64,000 nucleotides of DNA from an uncultured Pseudomonadota bacterium (GCA_903828595.1 CAIKMS010000031.1:1-64000), one strand, 5' to 3'. Positions 27,141 through 37,037 are shown, counted from the stretch's first letter. Program-made: numbers and translations. The notes: generated by a model from the sequence alone, not told the origin.

Positions 27141-29063
27141 ATGCGACGCTCAGCGCGCATCAAAGATCACTGGGGTGAGCAGCGGCTATTTGTCGGTCGG
27201 ATACTGTTTGCGCTGGTCGGTTTGATCATGCTCATGGGATTGGTGGGCGCGCGGCTGTTTTGGCTGCAGATCATCAAACACTCCTATTACGCTGAGTTAT
27301 CGCAAGGCAACCGCGTACGTACCGATCCGCTGCCACCCGATCGCGGTGTTATTTATGATCGCAACGGCACGGTAATCGCTGAAAACCTACCGGCCTACCA
27401 ACTCGAACTCACACCCGAACTGGTAGCTCAGGTTCCCGAGACGTTGCAGCGCTTGGTGGATATCCATCTGTTAGAACCCGAGCAGGTCCCGGCACTGGAC
27501 CGACTGATTAAAAGCAGTCGCCCGTTCCAATCGATACCGCTGCGGCTGTCTTTGAGCGAAGAGGAAATCGGGCGCTTTGCGGTGCATCAACATGAGTTTC
27601 GCGGCGTGGAAATCGCCACCCGCTTAGCGCGCTGGTATCCGTTTGGCCCCAGTGCCGTGCACGCCCTGGGCTACGTGGGGGCGATTAGTGACGAGGACTT
27701 AAAGCACATCGATCGCGACGATTACGCGGGCTCCTCGCAAATCGGCAAGATAGGACTGGAGGCCTCCTACGAGAGTGTCTTACACGGCGTGGCTGGATAC
27801 CGACAGGTGGTGGTCAATGCCCAAGGAAAGCGCGTTGAGCGCGTCGGCAACGAATTTATTCAGCTAGAGACTAAGCCTGCCCATGCGGGCAATGATTTGT
27901 ACCTAGCATTGGATATGAAAGTACAAAAAGTAGCGGAAGCAGCGCTGGGCAATCATCGCGGCGCGGTGGTGGCGATCGACCCTAACAACGGTGATGTGAT
28001 TGCACTGGCGTCAACGCCCACCTATGACGCTAATCTGTTCACACGCGGCATTTCAACCAAAGACTACAGCCAACTGCGTGATGATCCGGACAAGCCACTG
28101 CTCAATCGCGCCCTACGCGGCGCCTATCCGCCGGGATCTACGGTCAAACCGATGATGGCACTGGCAGGGCTCGAGTTTGGAGTTATCGACCCTAAGGCAA
28201 CGCGCCTGTGTCAGGGCGTATACACGCTCCCAGGCTCCAGCCACCCGTACCGTGATTGGAAAAAAAACGGCCACGGCTCGGTCGACATGAGCCGCGCAAT
28301 AGCCACATCGTGCGATGTGTATTTTTACGGGCTCGCCCAGGTGTTGGGCATTGATCGTATTCACGACACCATGAGCAAGCTAGGCTTCGGCACTAACACC
28401 GGCATCGACATTGGCGGTGAGCGTCCGGGGTTAATGCCCTCGCCGGAATGGAAGAAAAAAACCTACAAGCAGGCGTGGTTTCCGGGCGAAACCATTATTG
28501 TGGGCATCGGCCAGGGGTATCTGTTAGCCACACCGTTGCAGCTAGCGCATGCGGTGGCGGTCATTGCCACACACGGTAAAAGCTTTAAGCCTCGATTGGT
28601 AACAGCCGAACGCGATGCATCGACAGGCAAAATCAACCCGCACGAGCCTGAGAAAATGGCCGAGGTTACCCTGAATGAGCCGCAGTACTGGGATGACATT
28701 ATCAAAGGCATGGTTGCGGTAACGGAAGCTGGCGGTACGGCGTTCGGCCCCTTGCGAGGAGCCACTTATAAGATTGCAGCTAAAACCGGCACCGCACAGG
28801 TCTTTTCGCTGGGCACACGCGACAACGATAATCACGGCAACGCACTGCCTGAACGATTACGTAACCACGCGCTGTTCATTGCTTTTGCGCCGGCCGATGA
28901 CCCCAAACTCGCCATCGCTGTTTTTATCGAAAACGGCGGCCATGGCGGGACGGTAGCCGCGCCCATAGCCAAACATATCTTTGATGCTTTCTTGTTGGGC
29001 AAATACGATGAGGCGCCGGTGGCTGATGTGAAGCCTGAGGCCGGGGTTGAGGAGCCGCGCTGA
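27141..29063 (+). CDS. mrdA: penicillin-binding protein 2 (elongasome transpeptidase)
   Basis: Cross-links new sidewall peptidoglycan with RodA. It is 640 residues: a membrane anchor at about 17-42, the N-terminal PBP dimer domain starting NRVRTDPLPPDRGVIYDRNG, and the transpeptidase domain with Ser in PPGSTVKPMMAL (SxxK), SCD and KTGTAQ, all in order. The C-terminal end is short and acidic. It overlaps rodA by one base (TGATG). Confidence 0.98.
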   Translation: MRRSARIKDHWGEQRLFVGRILFALVGLIMLMGLVGARLFWLQIIKHSYYAELSQGNRVRTDPLPPDRGVIYDRNGTVIAENLPAYQLELTPELVAQVPETLQRLVDIHLLEPEQVPALDRLIKSSRPFQSIPLRLSLSEEEIGRFAVHQHEFRGVEIATRLARWYPFGPSAVHALGYVGAISDEDLKHIDRDDYAGSSQIGKIGLEASYESVLHGVAGYRQVVVNAQGKRVERVGNEFIQLETKPAHAGNDLYLALDMKVQKVAEAALGNHRGAVVAIDPNNGDVIALASTPTYDANLFTRGISTKDYSQLRDDPDKPLLNRALRGAYPPGSTVKPMMALAGLEFGVIDPKATRLCQGVYTLPGSSHPYRDWKKNGHGSVDMSRAIATSCDVYFYGLAQVLGIDRIHDTMSKLGFGTNTGIDIGGERPGLMPSPEWKKKTYKQAWFPGETIIVGIGQGYLLATPLQLAHAVAVIATHGKSFKPRLVTAERDASTGKINPHEPEKMAEVTLNEPQYWDDIIKGMVAVTEAGGTAFGPLRGATYKIAAKTGTAQVFSLGTRDNDNHGNALPERLRNHALFIAFAPADDPKLAIAVFIENGGHGGTVAAPIAKHIFDAFLLGKYDEAPVADVKPEAGVEEPR

Positions 29064-30199
29064 TGCTGTTTGAAGAAGACCAACTATCAGCGACACGAAG
29101 AACCTTGTCGGCTTCTAGCCGGATAATGCGTCGCTTGCACCTCGACGGGCCTTTGCTGGCCTGTGTAGGCGTGGTCATTATCTACGGACTTTTTGTGCTC
29201 TACAGTGCCACAGGGCAAAACTTTGGGCAGTGGGCCAATCAACTCGAGCGACTAGGTCTTGCCTTATTCACGCTGTTAATCCTTGCGCAGATCCCGCCAG
29301 CTTGGTTAAAACGCCTGACACCGGTCATTTACGGGCTGGGCGTGTTGCTGCTCATTGCAGTGGCCTTAGTAGGCACCTCTAGCAAAGGGGCGCAGCGCTG
29401 GTTAAACCTCGGCCTGTTTCGTTTTCAGCCGTCTGAGATGATGAAACTGGGTGTACCCATGATGTGTGCCTGGTATTTGCGCGAGCGGCCGCTGCCGCCG
29501 TCCGTGCGCGACTTGTTAACGCTGGGCGTGATTGTTCTAGTGCCCACCGCCCTAATCGCCAAGCAACCCGACTTGGGCACGGCCATCTTGATTGCCGCAG
29601 CCGGGTTTTCGGTAATCTTTTTGGCTGGTCTGAGTATCTGGGTGCTCGTAAGCGGCATCGCGGTAACAGGCGCGGCGGTCCCGGTCGCGTGGCACTTCAT
29701 GCACGACTATCAAAAGCAACGCATCATTACCTTTTTGGACCCCTCCCGAGATGCCTTAGGCGCCGGCTATCACACGATCCAATCGCAAATCGCCATCGGT
29801 TCAGGGGGCCTATTCGGCAAAGGCTGGACGCATGGCAGCCAGGCGCAGTTAGAGTTTCTGCCCGAACGATCGACAGACTTCATATTTGCGGTGATCGGCG
29901 AGGAACTCGGCTTTTTAGGACAGATGCTGTTACTGCTGCTTTATTTGCTGGTCATCGCACGCATTCTTTATATGGCCTCTGAGGCCCAAGACACTTACGC
30001 TCGACTGATGTGCGGTAGTTTGGGGCTGACGTTTTTTGTGTATGCCTTTGTCAACACGGGTATGGTGAGTGGGATTCTTCCGGTTGTAGGAGTGCCCTTG
30101 CCACTGGTGAGCTATGGCGGCACATCAATGGTGACCCTGCTGGCGGGCTTCGGTATCCTGATGTCTCTTTATCGGCATCGAAAACTCGTGGGATCCTAA
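29063..30199 (+). CDS. rodA: rod shape-determining protein RodA (SEDS glycosyltransferase)
   Basis: The lipid II polymerase of the elongasome. It is 378 residues with about ten membrane helices and the SEDS motifs KGAQRWLNLGLFRFQPSE, KQPDLGTA, the cytoplasmic loop QLEFLPERSTDFIFAVIGEE and the C-terminal PLPLVSYGGTSM. It works with the adjacent PBP2, and its stop overlaps the mltB start (TAATG). Confidence 0.98.
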   Translation: MLFEEDQLSATRRTLSASSRIMRRLHLDGPLLACVGVVIIYGLFVLYSATGQNFGQWANQLERLGLALFTLLILAQIPPAWLKRLTPVIYGLGVLLLIAVALVGTSSKGAQRWLNLGLFRFQPSEMMKLGVPMMCAWYLRERPLPPSVRDLLTLGVIVLVPTALIAKQPDLGTAILIAAAGFSVIFLAGLSIWVLVSGIAVTGAAVPVAWHFMHDYQKQRIITFLDPSRDALGAGYHTIQSQIAIGSGGLFGKGWTHGSQAQLEFLPERSTDFIFAVIGEELGFLGQMLLLLLYLLVIARILYMASEAQDTYARLMCGSLGLTFFVYAFVNTGMVSGILPVVGVPLPLVSYGGTSMVTLLAGFGILMSLYRHRKLVGS

Positions 30200-31212
30200 T
30201 GGACTTGGACGCTTTAAATTTGCGCAGTTACCGGGTCAAGTCCTGCCTGAGTCTCATGGTTCTAGGACTTGCTTTTCTGGCACCCAGTGTCCGGGCAATG
30301 GACACCAACCGCCCGGAAATCAGTCGCTTTATTGAAGAGGTGGCCAGTCGCCATCACGTCGACAAAGACTGGCTCAAACGTCTGTTGAGCGAAGCTCAGT
30401 CTAAAACCAGCATCATTGAGACGATGCAAAAACCCGCCGAGAAAGTGCGGCCCTGGTTCGAATACCGAAAAATTTTCGTTACCGAAAAACGTATACGCGA
30501 GGGGCGCGCCTTTTATGCCGCCCACCAGGACATTTTTGACGGTGTTGCCGCTCGCAGCGGCGTGCCTGCCTCTGTGATGATTGCCGTGCTGGGTGCAGAA
30601 ACCTCCTATGGGCGACAGGTCGGCACGTATCGAGCGCTGGACGCGCTGGCGACCCTGGCTTTTGATTACCCGCCGCGTGCGGCCTACTTCAAATCCGAGC
30701 TCGAGCAGTTTGTTTTGCTGGCTCGTGATGGTGATCTGGATCCGCTAACCGCTTTAAGTTCCTACGCCGGAGCCTTAGGCGCACCTCAGTTTATGCCGAC
30801 TAACGTGCGAAAATTTGGTTTAGACGGGGATTCCGACGGCACGATCAACCTGTATTCGGACTGGCGCGACATTGCCGAGAGCATTGCCAACTACCTGTCC
30901 AACCACGGCTGGGTTAAGGGTGAGCCGGTCTACAGCAAAGCCATGTTGATTGATCCGGACGTGGAGGATCTGCACAGCGGCTTAGACCTGAATACCACCG
31001 TAGGTGCGCTTCGCAAAAAAGGCGTGGTGTTGGAATCCACCATTGCCGACTCCACGCCAGCGCTGTTTGCTGCCTATCGTGATACCGATGCGCCCACTTA
31101 CCGCGTGGGCTTTAAAAACTTCTGGGTAATCACACGTTACAACCATAGCCTGATGTATGCGCTTGCAGTCAGTGAGCTGGCCGAAGCGATTGGCGCGACC
31201 AGCGAGCCTTAA
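30199..31212 (+). CDS. mltB: lytic murein transglycosylase B
   Basis: Cleaves glycan strands to 1,6-anhydro products. It is 337 residues with an N-terminal signal (about 17-34, ending SVRAM), the catalytic Glu in AVLGAETSYGR near residue 134, then YAGALGAPQFMPTN and NYLSNHGWVKG, the MltB/SltB family landmarks. No lipobox Cys is seen, so it may be soluble in the periplasm. It continues the rodA operon. Confidence 0.95.
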   Translation: MDLDALNLRSYRVKSCLSLMVLGLAFLAPSVRAMDTNRPEISRFIEEVASRHHVDKDWLKRLLSEAQSKTSIIETMQKPAEKVRPWFEYRKIFVTEKRIREGRAFYAAHQDIFDGVAARSGVPASVMIAVLGAETSYGRQVGTYRALDALATLAFDYPPRAAYFKSELEQFVLLARDGDLDPLTALSSYAGALGAPQFMPTNVRKFGLDGDSDGTINLYSDWRDIAESIANYLSNHGWVKGEPVYSKAMLIDPDVEDLHSGLDLNTTVGALRKKGVVLESTIADSTPALFAAYRDTDAPTYRVGFKNFWVITRYNHSLMYALAVSELAEAIGATSEP

Positions 31213-32115
31213 GTGTATAAAGCGCTCAGTGCTTGTCGGATGCGCACGTATGGGCCGATACGCTGGATAGCCTTTGGGCTCGTCACCCTAACGCTGGCCG
31301 GTTGCGGTGGCGTACACCCAGTTAAAAGCCAGCCCGCGGCGCCAGTCCCGGTGTCTGAGGCAGCCAAACCTGCCATTGGTGCAAGTCCCTCGCCGGCCCA
31401 GACACGGCCATCCGATGCGGAACTTCTTGCACTCCCCAATCTCGTACCCAAGGCCGAACCACGCGCTACGCGAGGCAATCCGCCGTTCTATGAGGTCTAC
31501 GGGGTTCGCTATACGATCAAAGCACAAGCACAGGGTTTTGTTGAGCGAGGCGTTGCCTCTTGGTACGGACCGGATTTTCACGGGCTGAAAACCTCCACCG
31601 GTGAACCCTATGACATGTACGGCTTAACCGCTGCACACAAAACACTCCCTCTGCCTGCCTATGTCGAAGTAACCAACCTAAAAAACGGCAAACAGGTCGT
31701 TGTTCGCGTGAACGATCGCGGGCCTTTTAAAGCCAACCGAATTATTGATCTGTCGTACACAGCCGCGCTGAAACTGGGCATGCTGCGCGAAGGAACCTCC
31801 TTGGTTGAAATCCGGGTCCTAGACCCGGGCAGCTCACTGCCTGCGCCGCCGCCGGCAGCGCCGCTCTACGTTCAAGCCGGTGCATTTACGCAGCTAGAGA
31901 ACGCCAACCGACTTAAAGAACGGCTCACGCGTGCCGGTTTTTCCGGAGTCAGTGTGTTTCAGGCACACGCGTCAGGCCAACGGGTCTACCGAGTACGGGT
32001 AGGTCCTATCGCCACGGTGGATGAGTTTGACCAATGGGTTAGCCGACTGCAGGCGGCCGGTGTAAATCAGGCCTGGCTTTCAATGCCCACTGATCAAGAA
32101 ACTACGATGCAGTAA
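31213..32115 (+). CDS. rlpA: septal ring lytic transglycosylase RlpA, lipoprotein
   Basis: A 300-residue lipoprotein. Signal and lipobox TLTLAGC are followed by a Pro-rich linker, the double-psi beta-barrel (about 115-205: GVASWYGPDFHGLKTSTGE, AHKTLPLP, VRVNDRGPF with the catalytic Asp) and a C-terminal SPOR domain (about 215-295: YVQAGAFTQLENANRLKERL). SPOR binds denuded glycan at the septum. The GTG start directly abuts the mltB stop; an in-frame ATG at 31240 is an equally good start. Confidence 0.95.
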   Translation: MYKALSACRMRTYGPIRWIAFGLVTLTLAGCGGVHPVKSQPAAPVPVSEAAKPAIGASPSPAQTRPSDAELLALPNLVPKAEPRATRGNPPFYEVYGVRYTIKAQAQGFVERGVASWYGPDFHGLKTSTGEPYDMYGLTAAHKTLPLPAYVEVTNLKNGKQVVVRVNDRGPFKANRIIDLSYTAALKLGMLREGTSLVEIRVLDPGSSLPAPPPAAPLYVQAGAFTQLENANRLKERLTRAGFSGVSVFQAHASGQRVYRVRVGPIATVDEFDQWVSRLQAAGVNQAWLSMPTDQETTMQ

Positions 32116-32185
32116 GCGTAGAGGCCACTACCGCGCTACACTTAAGCTACGTATTCGGCTCCACTGATTGAGGTATCCATCTAAC

Positions 32186-33376
32186 ATGCGCGTCGTCGCT
32201 GCACTGGTCACGCTAACCACCTTAAGCATCGCCCTGGCTCCGCCACTGAGTCAGGCCACTAACGCGCCAGCCGCCCCTGCCGTTGCGGCACCGATTCCTC
32301 CGCCGCCGAGCATCGCGGCCAAAAGCTATGTGTTGGTCGATGCGTACAGCCGCCAGGTGCTGGCGGGGCAAAATGAAGACGCACGGGTTGATCCGGCCAG
32401 CCTCACCAAATTAATGACCAGCTACGTGGTGTTCAGCGCGCTGCGCGACGGAAAACTCACGCTGGATCAACCGGTCATTATTTCCGAGCACGCCTGGCGC
32501 GCCGGCGGCGCGGTTACCGACGGTTCAACGTCCTTTCTGGAGCTGAACTCTCAGGTCAAAGTGGATGATCTGATTCAGGGGATGATCGTTCAGTCCGGCA
32601 ATGACGCGACCATCGCTTTAGCCGAAGCCTTAGGCGGTTCCGAGGCCACCTTCGCCGCCCTGATGAATCAATACGCTGATCGGTTAGGCTTGAAAGGGTC
32701 TCACTGGAACAATGCCTCTGGCGTGCCGGACCCTGATCCTTTGCACTACACCACCGCCCATGACATCGCCGTGTTATCAGCGGCCATTGCCACGGACTTC
32801 CCGCAGTACTACCACTACTTCTCGCAAAAAAGCTTCACTTTTAACGGCCACAAGCAGGACAACCGCAACCGATTGCTGCTGCGTGACCCCAGCGTAGACG
32901 GTCTTAAAACCGGTCATACGCAAGAGGCCGGTTACTGCCTGGCAGCCTCGGCACTGCGCAACGGCACGCGATTCGTCTCGGTCGTCATGGGCACGGACAG
33001 CTTCGCCGCTCGCGAAGATGCCAGCGCCTCGCTGTTAGGCTACGGCTTTAATTTCTTCGAAACTCGCAAGCTCTACGCTGCCAACCAGTCCGTCGGTCAA
33101 GCCCACGTCTGGAAAACCTCAGACCTTGCCGACGTGGTCCTGCACCAAGATGTGGCCGCGACCGTACCACGCGGGCTGACCCAATCAGCGTCCACAAGCT
33201 TAATGCTCGATAAGCGAGTGATTGCCCCGGTATCTGCCAATCAAGCCATAGGTAAACTGCGTGTGATGCTGGGAGATAAACAGCTCGCTGAGCTGCCCGT
33301 CTATCCGGCGCACGATGTGCCTGCCGGTGGCTTCTGGCGCCGTTTAATCGACGCCATTCGGCTTTGGTTTGTGTAA
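32186..33376 (+). CDS. dacA: D-alanyl-D-alanine carboxypeptidase (PBP5/6 type)
   Basis: Trims the terminal D-Ala from pentapeptides. It has a signal peptide, the catalytic SLTK in DPASLTKLMTSY, SGN in VQSGNDATIAL and KTG in DGLKTGHTQEAGYC, then the C-terminal PBP5 domain and a terminal amphipathic helix (FWRRLIDAIRLWFV) for membrane attachment. ATG 32186 with GAGG upstream is chosen over an in-frame TTG at 32168; it gives 396 residues. Its stop overlaps the dat start (TAATG). Confidence 0.97.
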   Translation: MRVVAALVTLTTLSIALAPPLSQATNAPAAPAVAAPIPPPPSIAAKSYVLVDAYSRQVLAGQNEDARVDPASLTKLMTSYVVFSALRDGKLTLDQPVIISEHAWRAGGAVTDGSTSFLELNSQVKVDDLIQGMIVQSGNDATIALAEALGGSEATFAALMNQYADRLGLKGSHWNNASGVPDPDPLHYTTAHDIAVLSAAIATDFPQYYHYFSQKSFTFNGHKQDNRNRLLLRDPSVDGLKTGHTQEAGYCLAASALRNGTRFVSVVMGTDSFAAREDASASLLGYGFNFFETRKLYAANQSVGQAHVWKTSDLADVVLHQDVAATVPRGLTQSASTSLMLDKRVIAPVSANQAIGKLRVMLGDKQLAELPVYPAHDVPAGGFWRRLIDAIRLWFV

Positions 33377-34263
33377 TGGCTGACCCGCATCCGATTGCCT
33401 GGTTAAACGACGCACTGGTGCCTCTTAAAGAAGCGCGTATCTCACCACTGGATCGTGGCTTTCTTTATGCGGACTCAGTCTATGAGGTTGTCCCTGTTTA
33501 CGAGGGACGGCCCTTCTTGCTGGTAGAGCACTGCTCACGCCTGGATCGAAGCCTGGCCGCCATTGGTATGGAGCCTGTGCACACGGCCAGCGAATGGGCC
33601 GCAATATTAGCCATCTTGATCGCCGCTAACGGCAGTGGCGACATGTATATTTACTTGCAGGTCTCACGTGGCGCTCAATACGGGCGTAACCATGCCGTCC
33701 CCGACGGTTTAGAGCCTACGATCTTCGCCTTTGCAGCACCTTTGCCCGAAGAATATCCCGCGCAAGACACCCCGGGTATTTCGGCGATCACCCAGCCCGA
33801 GTGGCGATGGGGCCGGTGTGACATCAAAAGCACCAGCCTTTTACCCAACGTTTTATCTAAAACCCAAGCGGCAGCAGTTGGTGCTACGGAAGCTATTTTC
33901 TTGGCTGATGGCTTCTTACACGAAGGCTCCTCCAGTGCCATTTTGGTCATCAAGGGCGATACGCTCTACGCGCCGGAAGAAACAAACGCCATCCTGCCCA
34001 GCACCAGCCGTGCGCTGGTTGTAAAACTCGCCGCAGCGGCAGGACTGTCCGTGGTGGTCGCTCCCGTTCCGGTAGAGTTATTACGTTCAGCCGATGAAAT
34101 CTGGATGTCCAGCGCAACCAGACCGCTGATGCCCATCACGCGTCTGGATGGTCTGCGGGTAGGCTCAGGAACGGTAGGCGCCCACTGGCTACAGGTAAGG
34201 CAACGCTTCGACCAGTACCGACGTGATATCGCCAGCCTCCCGGCATTGGCCGGGCGAAACTGA
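33376..34263 (+). CDS. dat: D-amino acid aminotransferase
   Basis: A PLP class IV transaminase of 295 residues that interconverts D-Ala and D-Glu with their 2-oxo acids. Family marks are PLDRGFLYADSVYEVVPVY near the N-terminus, the PLP Lys region CDIKSTSLLPNVLSK, EGSSSAILVI and the late EIWMSSATRPLMPIT. Coupling to dacA by a one-base overlap suggests use of, or supply to, peptidoglycan D-amino acids. An upstream in-frame start at 33364 lies inside dacA. Confidence 0.93.
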   Translation: MADPHPIAWLNDALVPLKEARISPLDRGFLYADSVYEVVPVYEGRPFLLVEHCSRLDRSLAAIGMEPVHTASEWAAILAILIAANGSGDMYIYLQVSRGAQYGRNHAVPDGLEPTIFAFAAPLPEEYPAQDTPGISAITQPEWRWGRCDIKSTSLLPNVLSKTQAAAVGATEAIFLADGFLHEGSSSAILVIKGDTLYAPEETNAILPSTSRALVVKLAAAAGLSVVVAPVPVELLRSADEIWMSSATRPLMPITRLDGLRVGSGTVGAHWLQVRQRFDQYRRDIASLPALAGRN

Positions 34264-34294
34264 CCTAAGAGCGGACGAAGAGGCTGTAAAGATC

Positions 34295-34555
34295 ATGGAA
34301 GACTCACCACTGACCTTTCCCTGCGCTCATCCATTAAAACTAATGGGTAAAAACGCCCCGGAGTTTCGGGTCGCGATGGAAACGGTCATCCGTGAACAGA
34401 TGGGGGATGGACAGCCGACTACAGTCACTACAAAAACCAGCTCGAATGGCAAGTTTATTTCGCTGACATGCACCGTGGATGCGACGAGTCGAGATCAACT
34501 CGATCAGCTATACCGAGCCCTGCATGCCACAGGGCTGGTATTAATGGCGCTCTGA
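34295..34555 (+). CDS. ybeD: YbeD family protein (DUF493)
   Basis: An 86-residue protein with FPCAHPLKLMGKNAP at the start and VDATSRDQLDQLYRALHATGLVLMAL at the end, the DUF493 ferredoxin-like (ACT-like) fold. It is usually found between dacA and lipB and is thought to be linked to lipoylation. Here dacA-dat-ybeD is kept, but lipB and lipA lie 2.5 kb away on the other strand. ATG 34295 gives the family length. Confidence 0.92.
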   Translation: MEDSPLTFPCAHPLKLMGKNAPEFRVAMETVIREQMGDGQPTTVTTKTSSNGKFISLTCTVDATSRDQLDQLYRALHATGLVLMAL

Positions 34556-34584
34556 CTGGCCAGTCACAGGCCCAGCAAACGGCG

Positions 34585-35829
34585 CTACGGTGACTGACCC
34601 TCGCTAGCCGCTTCAATAGCGTGAAAGAGCGCTATGTGCTCTTCCTCGTGGTAACTTTTTTCGTCATTGGTCGTGCCGTAAAGATGATTGGCCGAGATCT
34701 TCGCAATCACGATGCGCCTGTCAGCACTAACGTAGATAAATTGGTTGTAAATACCGATACCCGAGAAAGCCCCGCTATTATCGGGAACCCACCACTGTAG
34801 CCCGTAGCCAAAGCCCGAATCCGAACTACTACGAACGCCCGGCTGCAAATGCGGTGCATCCGGTGTAATGGATGCTTTGACCCAATTCGCATCCACCAGT
34901 TGTTTACCATTCCACAATCCCTGCCGGCGATAAAGCTCCCCGAGTCGTGCATAGTCGCGCAAGGTCGCATTCAAACCACCTGCTGCAAACTCCGAACCTT
35001 CATCATCGACGATCCACTCAGCACCACTGTCCATGCCCAAGGGCTGCCAGAGTTTTTCCGATAAATAATCAGTGAGCGAGCGATGAGTTACCCGGCGCAG
35101 CAGCATGCCTAAAACTTGCGTATCCATGCTGTTGTAGCGATTAAAGGTGCCCGGGGCACGATCTTTTTTCAGGGTTTTGACGAACGCATCAAATGATCCG
35201 CCAAAGGCGAAAGTCTTTGCAAAGCGATTAATGTCAGAGCTCGGATCACTGTAGTCTTCATTCCAACTCGCACCCGATGACATCTGCAAGATGTCTTTGA
35301 TACGCACCCCGTCATACGCGCTACCACGCAGGTCCGGTAGGTACTGGGTCACCGGATCTTCAATGCTTTTAATGGATCCCTCGGATACCGCAATGCCGAC
35401 CAGCGCAGAGACAAAAGACTTGCACAGCGAAAAAGAAATCCAATGCGTACCGGCATCCACGCCGCGCCAATACTTTTCGTAAACCACCTGAGAGTCTTTA
35501 AGAACCAACAGTCCGGTCGTATCCGTTGTTTTTAGAAACTGCTCGGTACTGCGACTCTGGCCGTCGTACCGGTACGTCTCTGGCAATGACATCGGCGAGC
35601 CGGATTCAAAAGGCGCCGGATGCGCAGCAGCCGGCAGCGTGTGCACCGGAAAAATAGAGGCCATGCGCCTGAAATTTTGAACCTGGTCAGCACCCGTAAA
35701 CAGGGTGCGTGCATATAAAACCCGACGAATAGTTGCCCGCTCTACCACGGCGAAGACCGTAGCCAGCACAGCAACCACCGCCACGATGTAGCTAAGCCTG
35801 CGCCACAAACGTCCTTTAGCCAATGTCAT
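34585..35829 (-). CDS. serine hydrolase, class C beta-lactamase-like
   Basis: 414 residues. An N-terminal membrane or signal segment (about 11-28) is followed by a beta-lactamase/transpeptidase-like domain with SLCK (Ser nucleophile and Lys, near residue 134), then the Tyr of RYNSMD and FGYGLQWWV further on. The pattern resembles 6-aminohexanoate-dimer hydrolase (NylB)/EstB-type enzymes and penicillin-recognising esterases; the substrate is unknown. It lies downstream of a strong terminator, so it should have its own promoter, and it converges on ybeD. Confidence 0.88.
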   Translation of the reverse strand: MTLAKGRLWRRLSYIVAVVAVLATVFAVVERATIRRVLYARTLFTGADQVQNFRRMASIFPVHTLPAAAHPAPFESGSPMSLPETYRYDGQSRSTEQFLKTTDTTGLLVLKDSQVVYEKYWRGVDAGTHWISFSLCKSFVSALVGIAVSEGSIKSIEDPVTQYLPDLRGSAYDGVRIKDILQMSSGASWNEDYSDPSSDINRFAKTFAFGGSFDAFVKTLKKDRAPGTFNRYNSMDTQVLGMLLRRVTHRSLTDYLSEKLWQPLGMDSGAEWIVDDEGSEFAAGGLNATLRDYARLGELYRRQGLWNGKQLVDANWVKASITPDAPHLQPGVRSSSDSGFGYGLQWWVPDNSGAFSGIGIYNQFIYVSADRRIVIAKISANHLYGTTNDEKSYHEEEHIALFHAIEAASEGQSP

Positions 35830-35838
35830 TGCAACCCC

Positions 35839-35872
35839 TAAAAAAGCGTGACAGAACCGGATCTGTCACGCT
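35839..35872 (-). terminator. rho-independent terminator after the YVTN propeller gene
   Basis: A perfect 10-bp stem AGCGTGACAG/CTGTCACGCT with an 8-nt loop. On the minus strand it is followed by TTTTTT. It lies 28 bp past the stop of the propeller gene and just before the start of the serine hydrolase. Confidence 0.9.
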
Positions 35873-35900
35873 GATACATCACTGGAAGATTGACGGTTAC

Positions 35901-36962
35901 TTAACGAACGCCCACCACGTGCACGGTGAAGGTATCCGGAATCATCGTTGGACGCGGATGTGGCACATCCGCCGTCGGCGCTGGGGCTGGGCCCATGTCA
36001 GCCGTGACCAGATAGATGCGATGGTTTTTCGCGTCTAAAGCCATGGTTCGAGCACCACGCTGGGTTGCCAGGCTCTTTACTACGGTATAACGGTTTGGCG
36101 TGTCCTGATGGACAATGCTCAGCGTGCCGTCGCCATTGGAAGCAAACACCAGACCCAGTGCGGCATCGAATTCTGCCGCATCAGGACCCTCACCAATCGT
36201 AACCTTAGCAACCTGCTTACCGGTCTTGGTATCGGTGACCACCATGACCTTATCATCACACACCGAGAACGCGCGCGAATGAGCCACGTCCAGTGCCAGA
36301 CCGGTCGGTGCGTTACAGCCGTTAAGCTTCCATACATTTTGCACTGAAGGAGTCTTGCCGCCCGCAATGACAACCATTTGGCCTGGCTCAGACTCGATGT
36401 TGACGAACACGCGGCCGGTTTCATCGGAATGAGCAAACTCAGGCTTTCCTGGCACGCTTAAGGATGCTATGAGTTCCAGGTTAGCGGCATTTAATACGGT
36501 GACGTCTTGGCTCTTACCGTTGAACGTATACAGACGATCATTAACCGGCTCGTACATAATTGCATCCGGATTCATGCCCTTGATTGGCACTTCCTTGATG
36601 ACTTTCATGGTTGATATTTCAAACACCGTAATAGAGTTTGCTTTGCCGTTACTGGTGTAACCCAGATTGCGCTTTTCATCCAGGGCAACGCCGTGCACGC
36701 CATTGGTATTAGCGATGGTTCCAACGACTTTGGCCGCAGCTGTGTCATAGATATCCACATGGTCGCCACGCGAGATATAAACGCGAGCGCCAGCCGAATC
36801 GGTAGCCAGGTAATCCCAACCACCGGCGCCACCAATACGATTACTGCTCAGTACAGCGAAGTCCGGCGTGGCCGCAACCACAGCGCCCGCTACACCCAAA
36901 CTCATAGTGATACCTAAGACCAAACGCCTAAGCCTGGTGCTCGAATTACAAGGGTTAGTCAT
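35901..36962 (-). CDS. exported YVTN/YncE-type beta-propeller protein
   Basis: 353 residues with a signal peptide ending near GAVVAATP (about 32), then repeated beta-propeller blades of the YncE type (for example VHGVALDEKRNLGYTSNGK, DAIMYEPVNDRLYTFNG, GARTMALDAKNHRIYLVT). Related proteins bind DNA, quinones or metals or act as scaffolds; no specific ligand can be read. ATG 36962 with GGAGAGA upstream is chosen over an in-frame start at 37019. It lies downstream of lipB and ends in a strong terminator. Confidence 0.9.
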   Translation of the reverse strand: MTNPCNSSTRLRRLVLGITMSLGVAGAVVAATPDFAVLSSNRIGGAGGWDYLATDSAGARVYISRGDHVDIYDTAAAKVVGTIANTNGVHGVALDEKRNLGYTSNGKANSITVFEISTMKVIKEVPIKGMNPDAIMYEPVNDRLYTFNGKSQDVTVLNAANLELIASLSVPGKPEFAHSDETGRVFVNIESEPGQMVVIAGGKTPSVQNVWKLNGCNAPTGLALDVAHSRAFSVCDDKVMVVTDTKTGKQVAKVTIGEGPDAAEFDAALGLVFASNGDGTLSIVHQDTPNRYTVVKSLATQRGARTMALDAKNHRIYLVTADMGPAPAPTADVPHPRPTMIPDTFTVHVVGVR

Positions 36963-37037
36963 TTGTCTCTCCAGTGAATAAAATAAAGAACCACTCAGTA
37001 CAGGCAAAACTCTCAACAAACCTAACTCACGCGCACC

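Noticed and set aside
34553-34566. 14-bp perfect palindrome at the ybeD stop as an operator
   Set aside because: It lies at the 3' end between convergent genes and has no T run; chance or a weak 3' structure is as likely.
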